From contig CAVVFX010000023.1 of the NCBI GenBank assembly GCA_963747535.1, forward strand, positions 482,535-546,534: a DNA stretch of 64,000 nucleotides. The letters run 5' to 3'. The position numbers and the translations under genes are program-made. Under the pieces are notes generated by a model. The model had not been told where the DNA came from and did no database searches. It saw only the letters and a list, made by a program, of their open reading frames with translations. Below are positions 8,937 through 18,348 of the stretch, one piece after another. Numbering within the stretch: position 1 is the first letter of the stretch; every line of letters starts with the position of its first letter. This stretch comes from CAVVFX01 sp963747535 (GTDB lineage Bacteria > Acidobacteriota > Terriglobia > Bryobacterales > Bryobacteraceae).

Positions 8937-11900
8937 ATGTGGATTGTCCGGCTAGCCCTTAAACGCCCTTACACTTTCATCGTGATGGCGATGCTGATCG
9001 TCGTCCTGGGCGGTCTCGCGATCGTGCGCATGCCCACCGATATCTTTCCCGATATCGATATCCCGGTGGTCTCCGTCATCTGGACCTACGGCGGAATCGC
9101 TCCCGAGGACATGGCCGAAGTCGTCACCATCCGCTGCGAGCGCGCCTTCACCACCTCGGTCAACGACATCGAGCACCAGGAGTCCCAATCCCTCCCCGGC
9201 TTGAGCATCATCCGCATTTTTTTCCAGCCCGGCGCCAAGATCGAAGCTGCAGTGGCACAGCTTGCCGCGGCTTCGCAATCCGTTATTCGCTCCCTGCCGG
9301 TCGGCATGACGCCGCCCAGCATCATTCGCTACAACGCCTCCAGCGTGCCCATCCTGCAGCTCGGGCTTTCGAGCGACACCATGAGCGAGCAGTCCCTCTA
9401 CGACTACGGCTACAACTTTATTCGCACCCAGCTTTCGACCGTACAGGGCGCCAGCTTTCCTTTGCCGTACGGCGGTAAGCCCCGGCAGATCATGGTCGAT
9501 TTGAATCCTCAGGCGCTCTTCGCCCAGAACCTTTCCCCCCAGGATCTCGTCGACGCAATCAATAACCAGAGCATCATCCTGCCTTCGGGCAGCGTCAAAA
9601 TCGGCCCCAACCAGTACAACGTCAAACTCAACAGCCAGGCCGAGGGCGTCGGCGCCTTCAACAATCTGCCCATCAAGACAGTCAACGGTACCACCATCTA
9701 CGTCAAAGATGTGGCCCACGTGCGCGATGGCTTCGGTGTCCAGACCAACATCGTCCGCCACAATGGCCGTCGCGGCGCGCTCCTGACCGTGCTCAAGAAT
9801 GGCGCGGCATCGACCCTTGATATCGTCAGCAAATTGAAGCAGATTCTTCCCCGCGTGGTCTCGACCCTGCCTTCCGCCATGAAGGTCACGCTGATGTTCG
9901 ACCAGTCCATCTTCGTCCGTGCCGCAATCCAGGGCGTGCTGAAAGAGGCGGTGCTGGCCGCGTTGTTGACCGGACTGATGATTCTCCTGTTTCTGGGAAG
10001 CTGGCGCAGCACCGTCATCGTTTGCGTTTCGATTCCGCTCTCCATTCTGACCTCGCTCGCGATCCTGCACCTGCTCAACGAAACCATCAACGTGATGACG
10101 TTGGGCGGACTCGCACTGGCCGTCGGCATTCTGGTAGACGATGCGACCGTCGAAATCGAGAACATTCATCGCAATCTCGCCCAGAAAAAGCCGATCTTGC
10201 GGGCGATCCTCGACGGCGCCCAGCAGATCGCCGTTCCCGCTTTCGTTTCCACTCTGTGCATTTGCATTGTGTTCGTGCCCGTCATCTTCCTGACCGGCGC
10301 AGCGCGTTACCTGTTCACACCCCTGGCACTGGCCGTGGTGCTGGCGATGATGGCGTCCTACTTTCTGTCGCGCACCCTGGTCCCGACCATGGTGAAATTC
10401 CTGCTGGCCGCCGAAGTGGATCGCTACGGTTCCGAATCGGAAGAAGGAGAGGGTGAAGTCGCGCGCGCCGGCGACAACATTTTCTGGAAGGCGCACCACG
10501 CGTTCAACCGTCAGTTCCATCGCTTGCGCGAGGGCTACCGCAACCTGCTGGCTTCGGCGCTCGACAATCGCAAGACCATGGCTGTGTGCTTTGGCGCGCT
10601 CTGCCTGGTGTGCGTGGCCCTGGCGCCCATCATCGGGACCGACTTTTTCCCCCAGGTAGACGCCGGACAGATTCGCCTGCACGTCCGCGCACCCGCCGAT
10701 ACCCGCATCGAAGAAACCGAGCAGTGGTTCTCGCGCGTGGAGGACACCATTCGCCGCGTGATCCCGCCGTCCGAATTGCAGGACATGATTGACGACATCG
10801 GCCTCCCTTACAGCGGCCTGAACATTGCTATGAGCGATTCTGCGACCGTCGGGCCGTTCGACGGTGAAATTCTCGTGTCCCTCAATCCCGCAGGCCACGG
10901 TCCCACCTGGAATTACGTCCGGACGCTGCGCAAAAAATTGGCGCACGACTATCCTTCGTTGAGCTTTTTCTTCCAGCCGGCGGATATCGTGGGCCAGATC
11001 CTGAATTTTGGATTGCCCGCGCCCATTGACATCCAGGTGATCGGACCGCTCACCAATTCGACCGCGAATTGGCTGTTGGCAAAAGATATCGAGCGGCGCC
11101 TCGCCAGGATTCCCGGCGCGGTTGACGTCCATCTTCACCAGGTGGTCGAGACTCCCGAACTGCGCGTGAATGTCGACCGTACGCGCGCGGATCAACTGGG
11201 CCTCACGCAGCGGGACGTGGCCAACGGGGTCCTGGTGTCGCTGAGTTCCAGCCTGCAGACTACGCCGATCTGGTGGATCAACCCGCAGAATGGCGTCGAT
11301 TATCCGGTAGTGGTGCAGACCCCCGAGTACCGCATCGATTCCACCAGTACTCTCATGCAGACGTCGTTTCGTCCGGCGTCCGGCGCGGTCTCACAGGTGC
11401 TCTCCAATGTCGCGGGATACCAGCGCGGCACTACTGCGGCAGTGGTCAACCACTACAACGTCCAGCCGGTCTACGATATCTATGCCAACGTGCAGGACCG
11501 CGATCTGGGTTCGGTGGCCGGCGATGTGCGCAAGGTGCTGGATGAGTTTGAGAGCAAGATTCCCAAGGGCAGTTTCATCGAAACGCGCGGCCAGGTCCAG
11601 ACCATGAAGGACTCCTTTATCGGTTTGGGAGTGGGGCTGGTCTTCGCGATTCTACTGGTCTATTTCGTGATGGTAGTGAACTTCCAGTCGTGGCTCGATC
11701 CGTTCATTATTCTGATGGCGCTGCCGGGCGCGCTGTCCGGCATCCTGCTGGCGTTGTTTGTTACCCAGACGACCATCAATGTGCCGTCGCTGATGGGTGC
11801 AATCATGAGCATCGGCGTGGCGACCGCCAACAGCATTCTGCTGGTGAACTTCGCCAACGATCTGCGGCGCGAGGGTTACGACGCGAAATCCGCGGCGCTG

Positions 11901-12146
11901 CAGGCCGGGTTCACGCGTCTGCGTCCGGTGCTAATGACCGCGTTGGCGATGGTGGTGGGGATGTTCCCGATGGCGCTGGGTCTCGGCGAAGGGGGCGAGC
12001 AGAACGCGCCGCTCGGCCGCGCCGTGATCGGAGGTCTGATTCTGGCCACGGTCGCGACGCTGTTCTTCGTGCCTGTGGTGTATAGCGTGCTGCGGAGTAA
12101 GACACCGGTTGATCCCGGGGATGTGCCGCTGGAATTGATGGAGTAG
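8937..12146 (+). CDS. RND family efflux transporter, inner-membrane pump (AcrB/MdtB-like)
   Basis: A 1069-residue pump of the AcrB superfamily. N-terminal membrane helix (FIVMAMLIVVLGGLAIVRMP) is followed by the conserved PTDIFPDIDIPVVSVIWTYGG. Two copies of the fold are present, with a second helix bundle starting near residue 545, and the proton-relay segment GGLALAVGILVDDATVEIEN is intact. It would export small molecules by proton antiport with a periplasmic adaptor and an outer-membrane channel, but neither partner gene is adjacent. A 747-codon open frame on the opposite strand is a GC-rich shadow. Confidence 0.95.
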   Translation: MWIVRLALKRPYTFIVMAMLIVVLGGLAIVRMPTDIFPDIDIPVVSVIWTYGGIAPEDMAEVVTIRCERAFTTSVNDIEHQESQSLPGLSIIRIFFQPGAKIEAAVAQLAAASQSVIRSLPVGMTPPSIIRYNASSVPILQLGLSSDTMSEQSLYDYGYNFIRTQLSTVQGASFPLPYGGKPRQIMVDLNPQALFAQNLSPQDLVDAINNQSIILPSGSVKIGPNQYNVKLNSQAEGVGAFNNLPIKTVNGTTIYVKDVAHVRDGFGVQTNIVRHNGRRGALLTVLKNGAASTLDIVSKLKQILPRVVSTLPSAMKVTLMFDQSIFVRAAIQGVLKEAVLAALLTGLMILLFLGSWRSTVIVCVSIPLSILTSLAILHLLNETINVMTLGGLALAVGILVDDATVEIENIHRNLAQKKPILRAILDGAQQIAVPAFVSTLCICIVFVPVIFLTGAARYLFTPLALAVVLAMMASYFLSRTLVPTMVKFLLAAEVDRYGSESEEGEGEVARAGDNIFWKAHHAFNRQFHRLREGYRNLLASALDNRKTMAVCFGALCLVCVALAPIIGTDFFPQVDAGQIRLHVRAPADTRIEETEQWFSRVEDTIRRVIPPSELQDMIDDIGLPYSGLNIAMSDSATVGPFDGEILVSLNPAGHGPTWNYVRTLRKKLAHDYPSLSFFFQPADIVGQILNFGLPAPIDIQVIGPLTNSTANWLLAKDIERRLARIPGAVDVHLHQVVETPELRVNVDRTRADQLGLTQRDVANGVLVSLSSSLQTTPIWWINPQNGVDYPVVVQTPEYRIDSTSTLMQTSFRPASGAVSQVLSNVAGYQRGTTAAVVNHYNVQPVYDIYANVQDRDLGSVAGDVRKVLDEFESKIPKGSFIETRGQVQTMKDSFIGLGVGLVFAILLVYFVMVVNFQSWLDPFIILMALPGALSGILLALFVTQTTINVPSLMGAIMSIGVATANSILLVNFANDLRREGYDAKSAALQAGFTRLRPVLMTALAMVVGMFPMALGLGEGGEQNAPLGRAVIGGLILATVATLFFVPVVYSVLRSKTPVDPGDVPLELME

Positions 12147-12209
12147 AACTCGCTGCGGTGCAGTCTGTGGCAGACGCCGACCTGGCTCGGCTCCCGCCAT
12201 AGGGCCTGA

Positions 12210-12556
12210 TCAACGCCTCGAAACGCGGTCCAACACGTTCAACAGGCGTTCGGCGTGGACTTGCGACGAGGCCCTGACTTTTGCCGGGGCGATTCGTCTG
12301 AGGATCTGGAATGAATTCTCTCCCTTTGAGTATTCCCCCTTCTGGCAATTCTTCGTCGCTCGCCGCAAGCCGTCAAACCGGTCATCCTTGGGAATATTTT
12401 CGATATTCGCCTGCGGGCTCAACGCAGCCATTCGAAACTCTTTTCCGTAATACTCCTGCAGCGTCTCTTTGTCGGCGTAGAACCATGCCTCCATGGTCTG
12501 GACCATCAGTTGGAGCTGATCCTCCGACGCTCCATCAGGACGGTCCCACATCACGC
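12210..12556 (-). pseudogene. DUF4276 family protein, 3' remnant
   Basis: The frame encodes WDRPDGASEDQLQLMVQTME, AWFYADKETLQEYYG, IPKDDRFDGLRRATKNCQKG and the ending HAERLLNVLDRVSRR. This is the C-terminal half of the DUF4276 family, often found beside AAA ATPases in defence islands. The N-terminal half is missing: upstream the frame runs antisense through signal peptidase sequence with no resemblance to the family. No start codon with a ribosome site serves it. The relic now forms the upstream region of signal peptidase. A deletion probably joined the two. Confidence 0.7.
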
Positions 12557-12570
12557 TACAATAATGAATA

Positions 12571-13392
12571 GTGGCTGAAGAAAAGACAGACGTAATTGAG
12601 ACACCGGCAGAGCATCCTTTTCGGACCCTGCGCAACGATGTCCCCCGCGGCGTGATTGCCGAATGGACCGTAACCATCATCCTGCTGTTGTTTGGAACCA
12701 CCACCCTGGTGCAGGCGTTCGTGATTCCGACCGGTTCGATGGAAGACACCTTGCTGGTGGGCGACCACCTGTTGGTCGACAAACTGGCGTACGCGCCCGC
12801 CGGCGCGCTCACCAAACATCTGCTCCCCTACGAGAATCCGCATCGCGGCGACATCATCGTGTTCCGCTACCCGATCAACATCAAGGACACCTTCGTCAAG
12901 CGCGTCATCGGCGTGCCCGGCGACCGTATCAGGCTGGTCAACAAGAAGGTCTACCGCAACGGACAGATGCTGAACGAGCCCTACGTGGTGCACAAGACCG
13001 AATACATCGATTCGTACCGCGACAATTTCCCGGGCGACCCGAATGTGCCGCTGTATCCGCCGGCGCAGGCTATGTTGCAGAGCAACGTGGTCGACGGCCA
13101 GGTGGTGGTGCCCGCCGATAGCTATTTCGCCATGGGCGACAACCGCGATTCTTCGCTCGACAGCCGCTATTGGGGTTTCGTGCCGCGCGAGAATATCATC
13201 GGAAAACCGCTCATTATTTACTGGTCGTACGATGCCCCGACCGAGCAGCTTGCCAGTCCCAACATCGGGCTGGATCATATTTTTGACGTCGCACTGCACT
13301 TCTTCACCAAGACCCGCTGGAACCGGACGTTCATGTTGATTCACGGCTACAACTACAACGCTGAGCCTGTTTCTTCGCCAGCGACACATTAG
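12571..13392 (+). CDS. lepB: Signal peptidase I
   Basis: A 273-residue S26A serine protease that cleaves signal peptides at the membrane. One N-terminal anchor (TVTIILLLFGTTTLVQAFVI) leads directly to the catalytic serine in IPTGSMEDTLL. The general-base lysine lies in FVKRVIGVPGD, and box E is MGDNRDSSLDSRYWG. The start is GTG at 12571; an ATG seven bases upstream is out of frame and soon stopped. An extra C-terminal extension of about 50 residues follows box E. No linked lep partner. Confidence 0.95.
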   Translation: MAEEKTDVIETPAEHPFRTLRNDVPRGVIAEWTVTIILLLFGTTTLVQAFVIPTGSMEDTLLVGDHLLVDKLAYAPAGALTKHLLPYENPHRGDIIVFRYPINIKDTFVKRVIGVPGDRIRLVNKKVYRNGQMLNEPYVVHKTEYIDSYRDNFPGDPNVPLYPPAQAMLQSNVVDGQVVVPADSYFAMGDNRDSSLDSRYWGFVPRENIIGKPLIIYWSYDAPTEQLASPNIGLDHIFDVALHFFTKTRWNRTFMLIHGYNYNAEPVSSPATH

Positions 13393-13436
13393 CCGCGGCA
13401 CAACGGGTGTGGTCGACTATCGTTCGCAGAAGTCTC

Positions 13437-13547
13437 TCCAGCGCCAACGCGGCTGCTGCGCAGCCGGGCAGACCACAAAAGACGATGGTCTACCCTGCGG
13501 TTTGCGGTGAGGGCGCGCTGTAAAGCCGGCCTTTGGCCTGCGTCCAC
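13437..13547. repeat. REP-like intergenic repeat, copy B
   Basis: Contains CTCCAGCGCCAACGC, the palindrome GGCTGCTGCGCAGCC, and the hairpin GGCAGACCACAAAAGACGAT with closing GGTCTACC, then GGGCGCGCTG and AAAGCCGGC. It lies between convergent signal peptidase and glycosidase genes and may act as a bidirectional transcript end. Confidence 0.7.
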
Positions 13548-13549
13548 CG

Positions 13550-15467
13550 CTATTTTTTCGCCACCGGAAACGCTGTAATGCGAAGCTTAGCGGCGGCGAA
13601 CGGAATCAGCTCAACCTGGTCCACCGGCCCGGTGGCTGCTACCGGACTCTGGGGCACAGGACCGGCTGATCCGTTGACCAGCTTCCAGTCGTAAACCCGT
13701 TTGGCCGAAGCGTGCAGCACAATGGGCGTTCCGGCCGCGGTGAAAGGGTTCATGCCCATGTTGCGGATCTCCAGCGTCAGGCCTAGCCCCGGCTTCTTCC
13801 CATCCAGCATCAGCGCATAATTCCAGGGGCTTTTCGGCTCCACCGACCAGTCCGCAGTCTGTCCCTTGTCGGCCAGCTTCTTCCATCTTTCGCCAATCTT
13901 GAGCGAGAAGACGAGAGTTCCGTAGGACACCGCGGCCGAGTTATGGAAGCCGCGATCGACCCGGATATTCATGGTGAATATTGCTTCGACCGTATCGCCC
14001 GGCTTCCATTCGCGCTCGATGCGGTAGAAGCTTCCCGCCTCGATGTTGCGCTGCCGAAAGCCGTTGACGGAGATAGTGACTGGCCAGGCCCATTGCGGAA
14101 CGCGCAGCAGCAGCGGGAATCGGACAGGTTTCTCGGGGTTCACCTTGAACTTGATGGTCTCGCCGAACGGATAATTGGTCTGTTCGCTCACCTGCACGTT
14201 CACCTGATTCACCATCGTCAGGACGTCGCTGGGCCCGTACGCCATGGCCGCGAGTCCCCCGCCCTTCGGCGTCATCCACAGGCTCGAGACAAACTTCGGC
14301 CAGCCCTGATGGTAATTGGCGGTACAGCAGCCGAAGTTCGGCTCCAGGCCGAACAGGTTGGAATCCGGACCGTTGGTGGTCCAGTCGCGTTTCTCTTTGC
14401 TCACCAGCACCTGGTTGGGCTGCTCGTCGTACTGGTGAGCCCACATGTCGGACGTCAGGGCGCCCGGGAGCGCATTGTAGGCCACCTTTTCCAGGCGGTC
14501 GCCAAACATCGCATCTCCCAGGATCGACTCCAAAATCTCGTAGGAGAACATGGCCTCAACCACGGTGCACAACTCGGTCCCTTGAGAAGGATCGAGGCCA
14601 GCATAGTGCTCGTCGCAACTGAAGATGCCATCCGGCAGGCCGTGATGTTCGTCGAGTTGCCGCAGCATCCGGTAGATGGCGGTGCGATCCTGCTGGTCGC
14701 CCGAAAGCAGCGACCATAGGGTCGAAGTTTTCATCGCCATGGCGTTGTTCACGCCGTGGGTTGCCAGCGTGGCCTGAGGCTTGGTCACCTTCTCAGTGAA
14801 CGCGAACGTGTCGAATTGCTGCTTCCAGTTGTAGCCCTGTCCTGCAATGGCGCGGGCCAGGTCGAGCAGCTTCGGGTCGCCGTCGCGATTGTAAAGCCAG
14901 ACGATACTGTAGAGCTCGTCGCCCCAGCGATAGACCGCCCATTTCTTGAGCGGATTCTGCTCCAGCGAGCGGGCCTGGTAAGCGAAGAACTTCTCGAAGG
15001 ACCGGGATGACGCGCGGGTCGTTGGTGGCCTCCTGATATTGGGTCAGGACCTTGAGCATAATCATGTCCGGCCACCAGTCCTGATTCTTCTCGGGGCCGA
15101 TCGAACCGTCTTCACGCTGGTGCTCGAGGGTCCAGTTGACCCACTTGCGAGCCTTGGCGATCAGTTCGACATCGTTTAGCAGATATGCCAGCGGGACCAG
15201 GCCGTCGAGGTAGTAGGGTCCGCGCTCCCAGCCTTCCCCTTTGCCGCCGAGCCATGCGCTGTTCGACGAGAGATCGGGCCAGAACTCGTCGATATGTCCG
15301 GTGAGTCCAGCGCGTTGGATCTTGAGTTGGCCGAGCAACCAGCCGGCCGGCTTGACCGCACCGAGGGGCAGCGGATCGAAAGCGTTGGGAGTGAGAGGTG
15401 CGCGATTAGGAGTCTGGGCGAGGGCACTGAGGGACAGGATCAGGCAGGTTACGACTTTGTGAACCAC
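13550..15467 (-). pseudogene. GH127 / DUF1680 beta-L-arabinofuranosidase-like protein, frameshifted
   Basis: Two frames together make one secreted protein. The 5' part starts at GTG 15467 with a signal peptide (MVHKVVTCLILSLSALAQ) and has ERGPYYLDGLVPLAYLLND and WWPDMIMLKVLTQYQEA, typical of DUF1680. After RVIPVL the frame is lost. The other frame continues exactly with EKFFAYQARSLEQNPLKKW, then NFGCCTANYHQGWPKFVSSL and the C-terminal beta domain. One extra base near 14996 (in the string CGAAGG) explains the break. It could be a true mutation or a sequencing error. The intact product would be an extracellular glycosidase of about 640 residues. Confidence 0.85.
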
Positions 15468-15918
15468 GGTTACATCATAGCCCTCTGCCAAAATCGACAC
15501 ACAGCGACCCGGTAGTGCTCTGTTACATCTGGGCCTTCCATGCGCCCACGCGTAAGCAAGCGACTTTGCGGAACTTGGCGAGTGTCTCTGAGGTCTATTA
15601 CTCGTAGGTCTGCCAATCTTGGCTGCAGTTGGTTTTCATCTGGCCGAGACACGCATAGCATCCATCGGCGGTTCGGTCACAAGGGCAGAAAGAGTCGCGC
15701 CAGCGATTGCCGAGCGCACGCTTGTCTGCGTTGCCGCGACCGCAAACCCATCGTGCCACCACGGATGTGCCCACGCGCACGGTACGGCTGGATTGTCGGT
15801 CACGCTTCCGCTCGATACGATACTAGGTTTGGACGTCGACTTCCACGGAACGAGCGTGATCTGATCTAGAGTGGCAGCAACCAAGTATCTCGATTCTCGG
15901 GTTCGCCGCCGCGGCAGG
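15468..15918. other. Gene-free stretch with a degenerate dispersed repeat
   Basis: No supported gene. Near 15540-15570 the minus strand reads CGCTTGCTTACGCG, a degenerate copy of the repeat at 35.6 kb (CGCTTGCTTATGCGCGCGGC). A short Cys-rich minus-strand frame at 15598-15780 has no recognisable homology. The segment separates the glycosidase from the 3' end of the split helicase gene. Confidence 0.5.
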
Positions 15919-16081
15919 TCAATCCAACGCGAGGTTCCGCTGGCCCGACCGCTCCCACTCGATAAGCCCCGCTTCGTACGCAGCATGCAGAAAACTGTTA
16001 GGAGACGCGCCTGGAGCTAAAGCGACGATAAGCCTGTACCTTGCCCGAGTGAACGACAGGTACATCTCACGCAGAACTTGC
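15919..16081 (-). pseudogene. 3' end of UvrD-like helicase gene, separated by a transposon
   Basis: This segment encodes QQVLREMYLSFTRARYRLIV and continues ALAPGASPNSFLHAAYEAG to a stop at 15919. It is the C-terminal 2 domain of an SF1 helicase, with the motif VI pattern SFTRAR. It is the missing end of the gene at 20686-22888: deleting 16082-20690 joins ATLEQQ to VLREMYL in the same frame and gives one 786-residue protein. Positions 16077-16081 (CTTGC) are one copy of the target duplication. Confidence 0.88.
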
Positions 16082-16408
16082 TGTAACGGGTCGCGATGTT
16101 TGTCCCCAGCATTCTCACAATAATTCCGGGCTGGTTGGTCAGATTGGTGTCGGCTCGGGATGTCGATGTTGGAGCTAGGTCAGGATAGGATACTCGCCCG
16201 TATAGGCAGACTGCGGTATCCCAGGCATCAAAGGCGGGATTTGGAGCGCCCGGCAAAAACGGCCGGGCGGTCTTCGCGTTTTATAGCCCAAGGCCTCCGC
16301 TCAGAGACTTCACCGATGAAATTAGGGTTTTCGTTGAACCCCTTCAGAAAGGCTGACAGTGATAATTGGCGCTGCGCCCGATGCAGAGCAGTTGCTACGA
16401 ATAACGAA

Positions 16409-16441
16409 ACCCTCCGGCACACGATGAGTGCACCGGAGGGT
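16409..16441 (-). terminator. Hairpin terminator of the transposon operon
   Basis: Perfect 9-bp stem ACCCTCCGG (16409-16417) with CCGGAGGGT (16433-16441). In the direction of the operon it is followed by TTCGTTATT, a weak U tract. It lies about 100 bases after the stop of the last gene. A second smaller hairpin (CGCCCGG/CCGGGCG) lies at 16247-16269. Confidence 0.65.
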
Positions 16442-16538
16442 CTCTCGTAAGCCGATTTCTTCGGAGCCAGCCCCGTCGCATCGGCCTTGGGCATCCGCTC
16501 GGGCGCGACCCCTCGCGGATAGATCAATAACGTGACAA

Positions 16539-17549
16539 CTAACTCTGTAACGGTAGCCGATAGCAACCGTTGTCCTGTACAATCCAGCCTTGCTGGCAGG
16601 CGTCCGCGATGGCCAACTGCGCGGTTCGCTTGGAACATTCCGAGCGCTGCATGATTTGCTCGCGCAGTTGGTTGTAGCGTGCCGCCGGTCCAACCTGTGT
16701 CAGCGCTGAGGTGACGTCGGAACGTTCCACCTTACGCCGGTTGGCGGACTCTGCGGTTGACGGCGACCCAGCTGCGGAGAACCACAGCGTATGCGGATCG
16801 AGTTGCAGCAAGCGCGGAGGCTGCGCCACGGCGTAACGGAACTGGAAGCGCAGTTCGAGAGTGTTGAACTGTGGCGAAGGTTTGGTCAGCAGCAGGTAAC
16901 TATCGCCCACGGCGTGCAACGCCGAAGACCCGCGGAAGGCGCTGCCCACCTCGTCGCGAGTGATCGACTTGCGGACATGATGCACTACGATCAGCGCCGC
17001 TTTAGAAGCTTCGCGCAGACGCAGCAAGCTCTGGCACAACGCGGCCATAGAGCGCGTATCATTTTCGTCCTGATCATGCGCCGAGTACAACGGGTCCAAG
17101 ACGATCACTTCGGCAGCAGCTGCGCGGGCAGCGTGGAGAAAATGACTGAATCCCTGCGGCGCGCTGAGCAGGTGTCCACTGGCGCGCGTATCAACCAACA
17201 AGTGCTGATCGGCGGCCGAACCCACTGTCCGGCGCATGGACGCCAAACGGGAAACGAACTGCGCAGTGGGCAGTTCGAACTGACAGACGAGGACGCGACG
17301 GGCAGCCGGTATGGTAAAGCCGGCGCGGTCCTGACCGGCGGCGAGCGCGAGCGCCAGATTGGCCACCAGCAAGCTCTTGCCGACCTTGGGTTCGCCACCC
17401 ACAAACAGAATGCCCTGCGCGGGCAGCAGTCCGGGTTCGATCCAGCCGGCCGGTGGCGAACTGGGCTGCTGTTCGATCAACTGGCCCAAAGAAAGTACGG
17501 ATGCAGGAGGCGCCGGCTTACGCGCGGCTCCATTCGCGGCGTTGCTCAT
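16539..17549 (-). CDS. RecA/RepA-like AAA_25 ATPase of the transposon
   Basis: A 336-residue P-loop ATPase of the RepA/KaiC-like hexameric type. Walker A is GEPKVGKSL (residues 52-60), Walker B is AEVIVLDPLY (Asp152), and a sensor-like strand ALIVVHHVRKS follows. The last 60 residues (SALTQVGPAARYNQLREQIM to the end) look like a winged helix. It is the last gene of the transposon and overlaps the ATPase gene before it by ATGA. It might help load or replicate DNA, or choose targets. A RecA-like ATPase is not a usual component of TniA/TniB-type elements. Confidence 0.85.
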   Translation of the reverse strand: MSNAANGAARKPAPPASVLSLGQLIEQQPSSPPAGWIEPGLLPAQGILFVGGEPKVGKSLLVANLALALAAGQDRAGFTIPAARRVLVCQFELPTAQFVSRLASMRRTVGSAADQHLLVDTRASGHLLSAPQGFSHFLHAARAAAAEVIVLDPLYSAHDQDENDTRSMAALCQSLLRLREASKAALIVVHHVRKSITRDEVGSAFRGSSALHAVGDSYLLLTKPSPQFNTLELRFQFRYAVAQPPRLLQLDPHTLWFSAAGSPSTAESANRRKVERSDVTSALTQVGPAARYNQLREQIMQRSECSKRTAQLAIADACQQGWIVQDNGCYRLPLQS

Positions 17550-18346
17550 AGCAGAGCCTCCTGCACGGCATCCAGCAGAATGGCTTCATCCACCCCGGAA
17601 GCCTTGCGTGCAGCGGCCAGTCGCAAGGCCGTCAAGGCGAGTTTGTTGACCTTGCGCAAGATACCTTTGGTCGCCTGATATAAAGCCTGGCGCGCGGTCT
17701 CGTCAAACAACGGTTGCGTGACGCCGGAGGCTTTCAGTTGATGCGCGAGGTAGGCGTCGAACTCCTCGCGCGAGAGTCCTTCGAGGTGATACTGTACGCC
17801 GATGCGTTGACGTAACGCTTCATGCATCTGAAGCGATAGCGTGCGGCGCAGCAGCGGCTGACCGACCAGCAGAAGCGTCAGATAACGCGAAGAATCCATA
17901 TCGAAGTTCAACAGCAGCGGCAGTTGTTCCAGGGCCGCATGCGGCAGCAACTGAGCTTCGTCGCAGATCAGAATGGGATGCTGTTTCTTACTCTGGTGCA
18001 GACGCACCACAGCGCCGGCGATCTGGCGTGCTAAATCGCCCCGGTGGTGGGCTGGTTCAAGATCCAGTTCGAGAGCCACCTGACGCAATAGATCCAGCGC
18101 CGAGCCGGTGGCAAAGTGCACGTAGAGAATCTTGTACTGATTGGGATTGAGTGAGGCCGTGAAAGCGCGCGCCGCGGTAGACTTGCCCGCACCCACTTCG
18201 CCGGTGAGCAGACCCGCACCATGATGCTGGGCCAGAAACTCGAAGCGGGTCTTGAGTTGATTCCAGGCCTGCGAAGCAAACAGTTGCTTGACGTCGGGGC
18301 TGTCGGAAAACGGCTGTTTCTTGAAACCGAAGAAGGACTCCCACAT
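17546..18346 (-). CDS. ExeA/TniB-like AAA ATPase (transposition helper)
   Basis: A 266-residue AAA+ ATPase. The start MWESFFGFKKQPFSDSPD is the hallmark of ExeA/GspA-type proteins. Walker A is GEVGAGKST (49-57) and Walker B is PILICDEAQLLP (Asp129, Glu130). The end, from KVNKLALTALRLAAARK, is a helical lid. In Mu (MuB), Tn7 (TnsC) and Tn552-like (TniB) systems a related ATPase chooses target DNA and activates the transposase. Two bases separate it from the transposase stop, and ATGA links it to the next gene. Confidence 0.88.
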   Translation of the reverse strand: MWESFFGFKKQPFSDSPDVKQLFASQAWNQLKTRFEFLAQHHGAGLLTGEVGAGKSTAARAFTASLNPNQYKILYVHFATGSALDLLRQVALELDLEPAHHRGDLARQIAGAVVRLHQSKKQHPILICDEAQLLPHAALEQLPLLLNFDMDSSRYLTLLLVGQPLLRRTLSLQMHEALRQRIGVQYHLEGLSREEFDAYLAHQLKASGVTQPLFDETARQALYQATKGILRKVNKLALTALRLAAARKASGVDEAILLDAVQEALL

Positions 18347-18348
18347 GG

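Noticed and set aside
8952..11195. 747-codon open frame on the minus strand
   Set aside because: It is the exact antisense of the RND pump in GC-rich codons, rich in His, Arg, Gly and Asp without domains. A shadow frame.
12147..12209. A second transporter component after the RND pump
   Set aside because: The gap is only noncoding bases; neither adaptor nor outer-membrane channel motifs are found on either strand.
15598..15780. Short Cys-rich minus-strand frame
   Set aside because: Several Cys residues look suggestive, but there is no ribosome site or known pattern, and the neighbourhood is degenerate.
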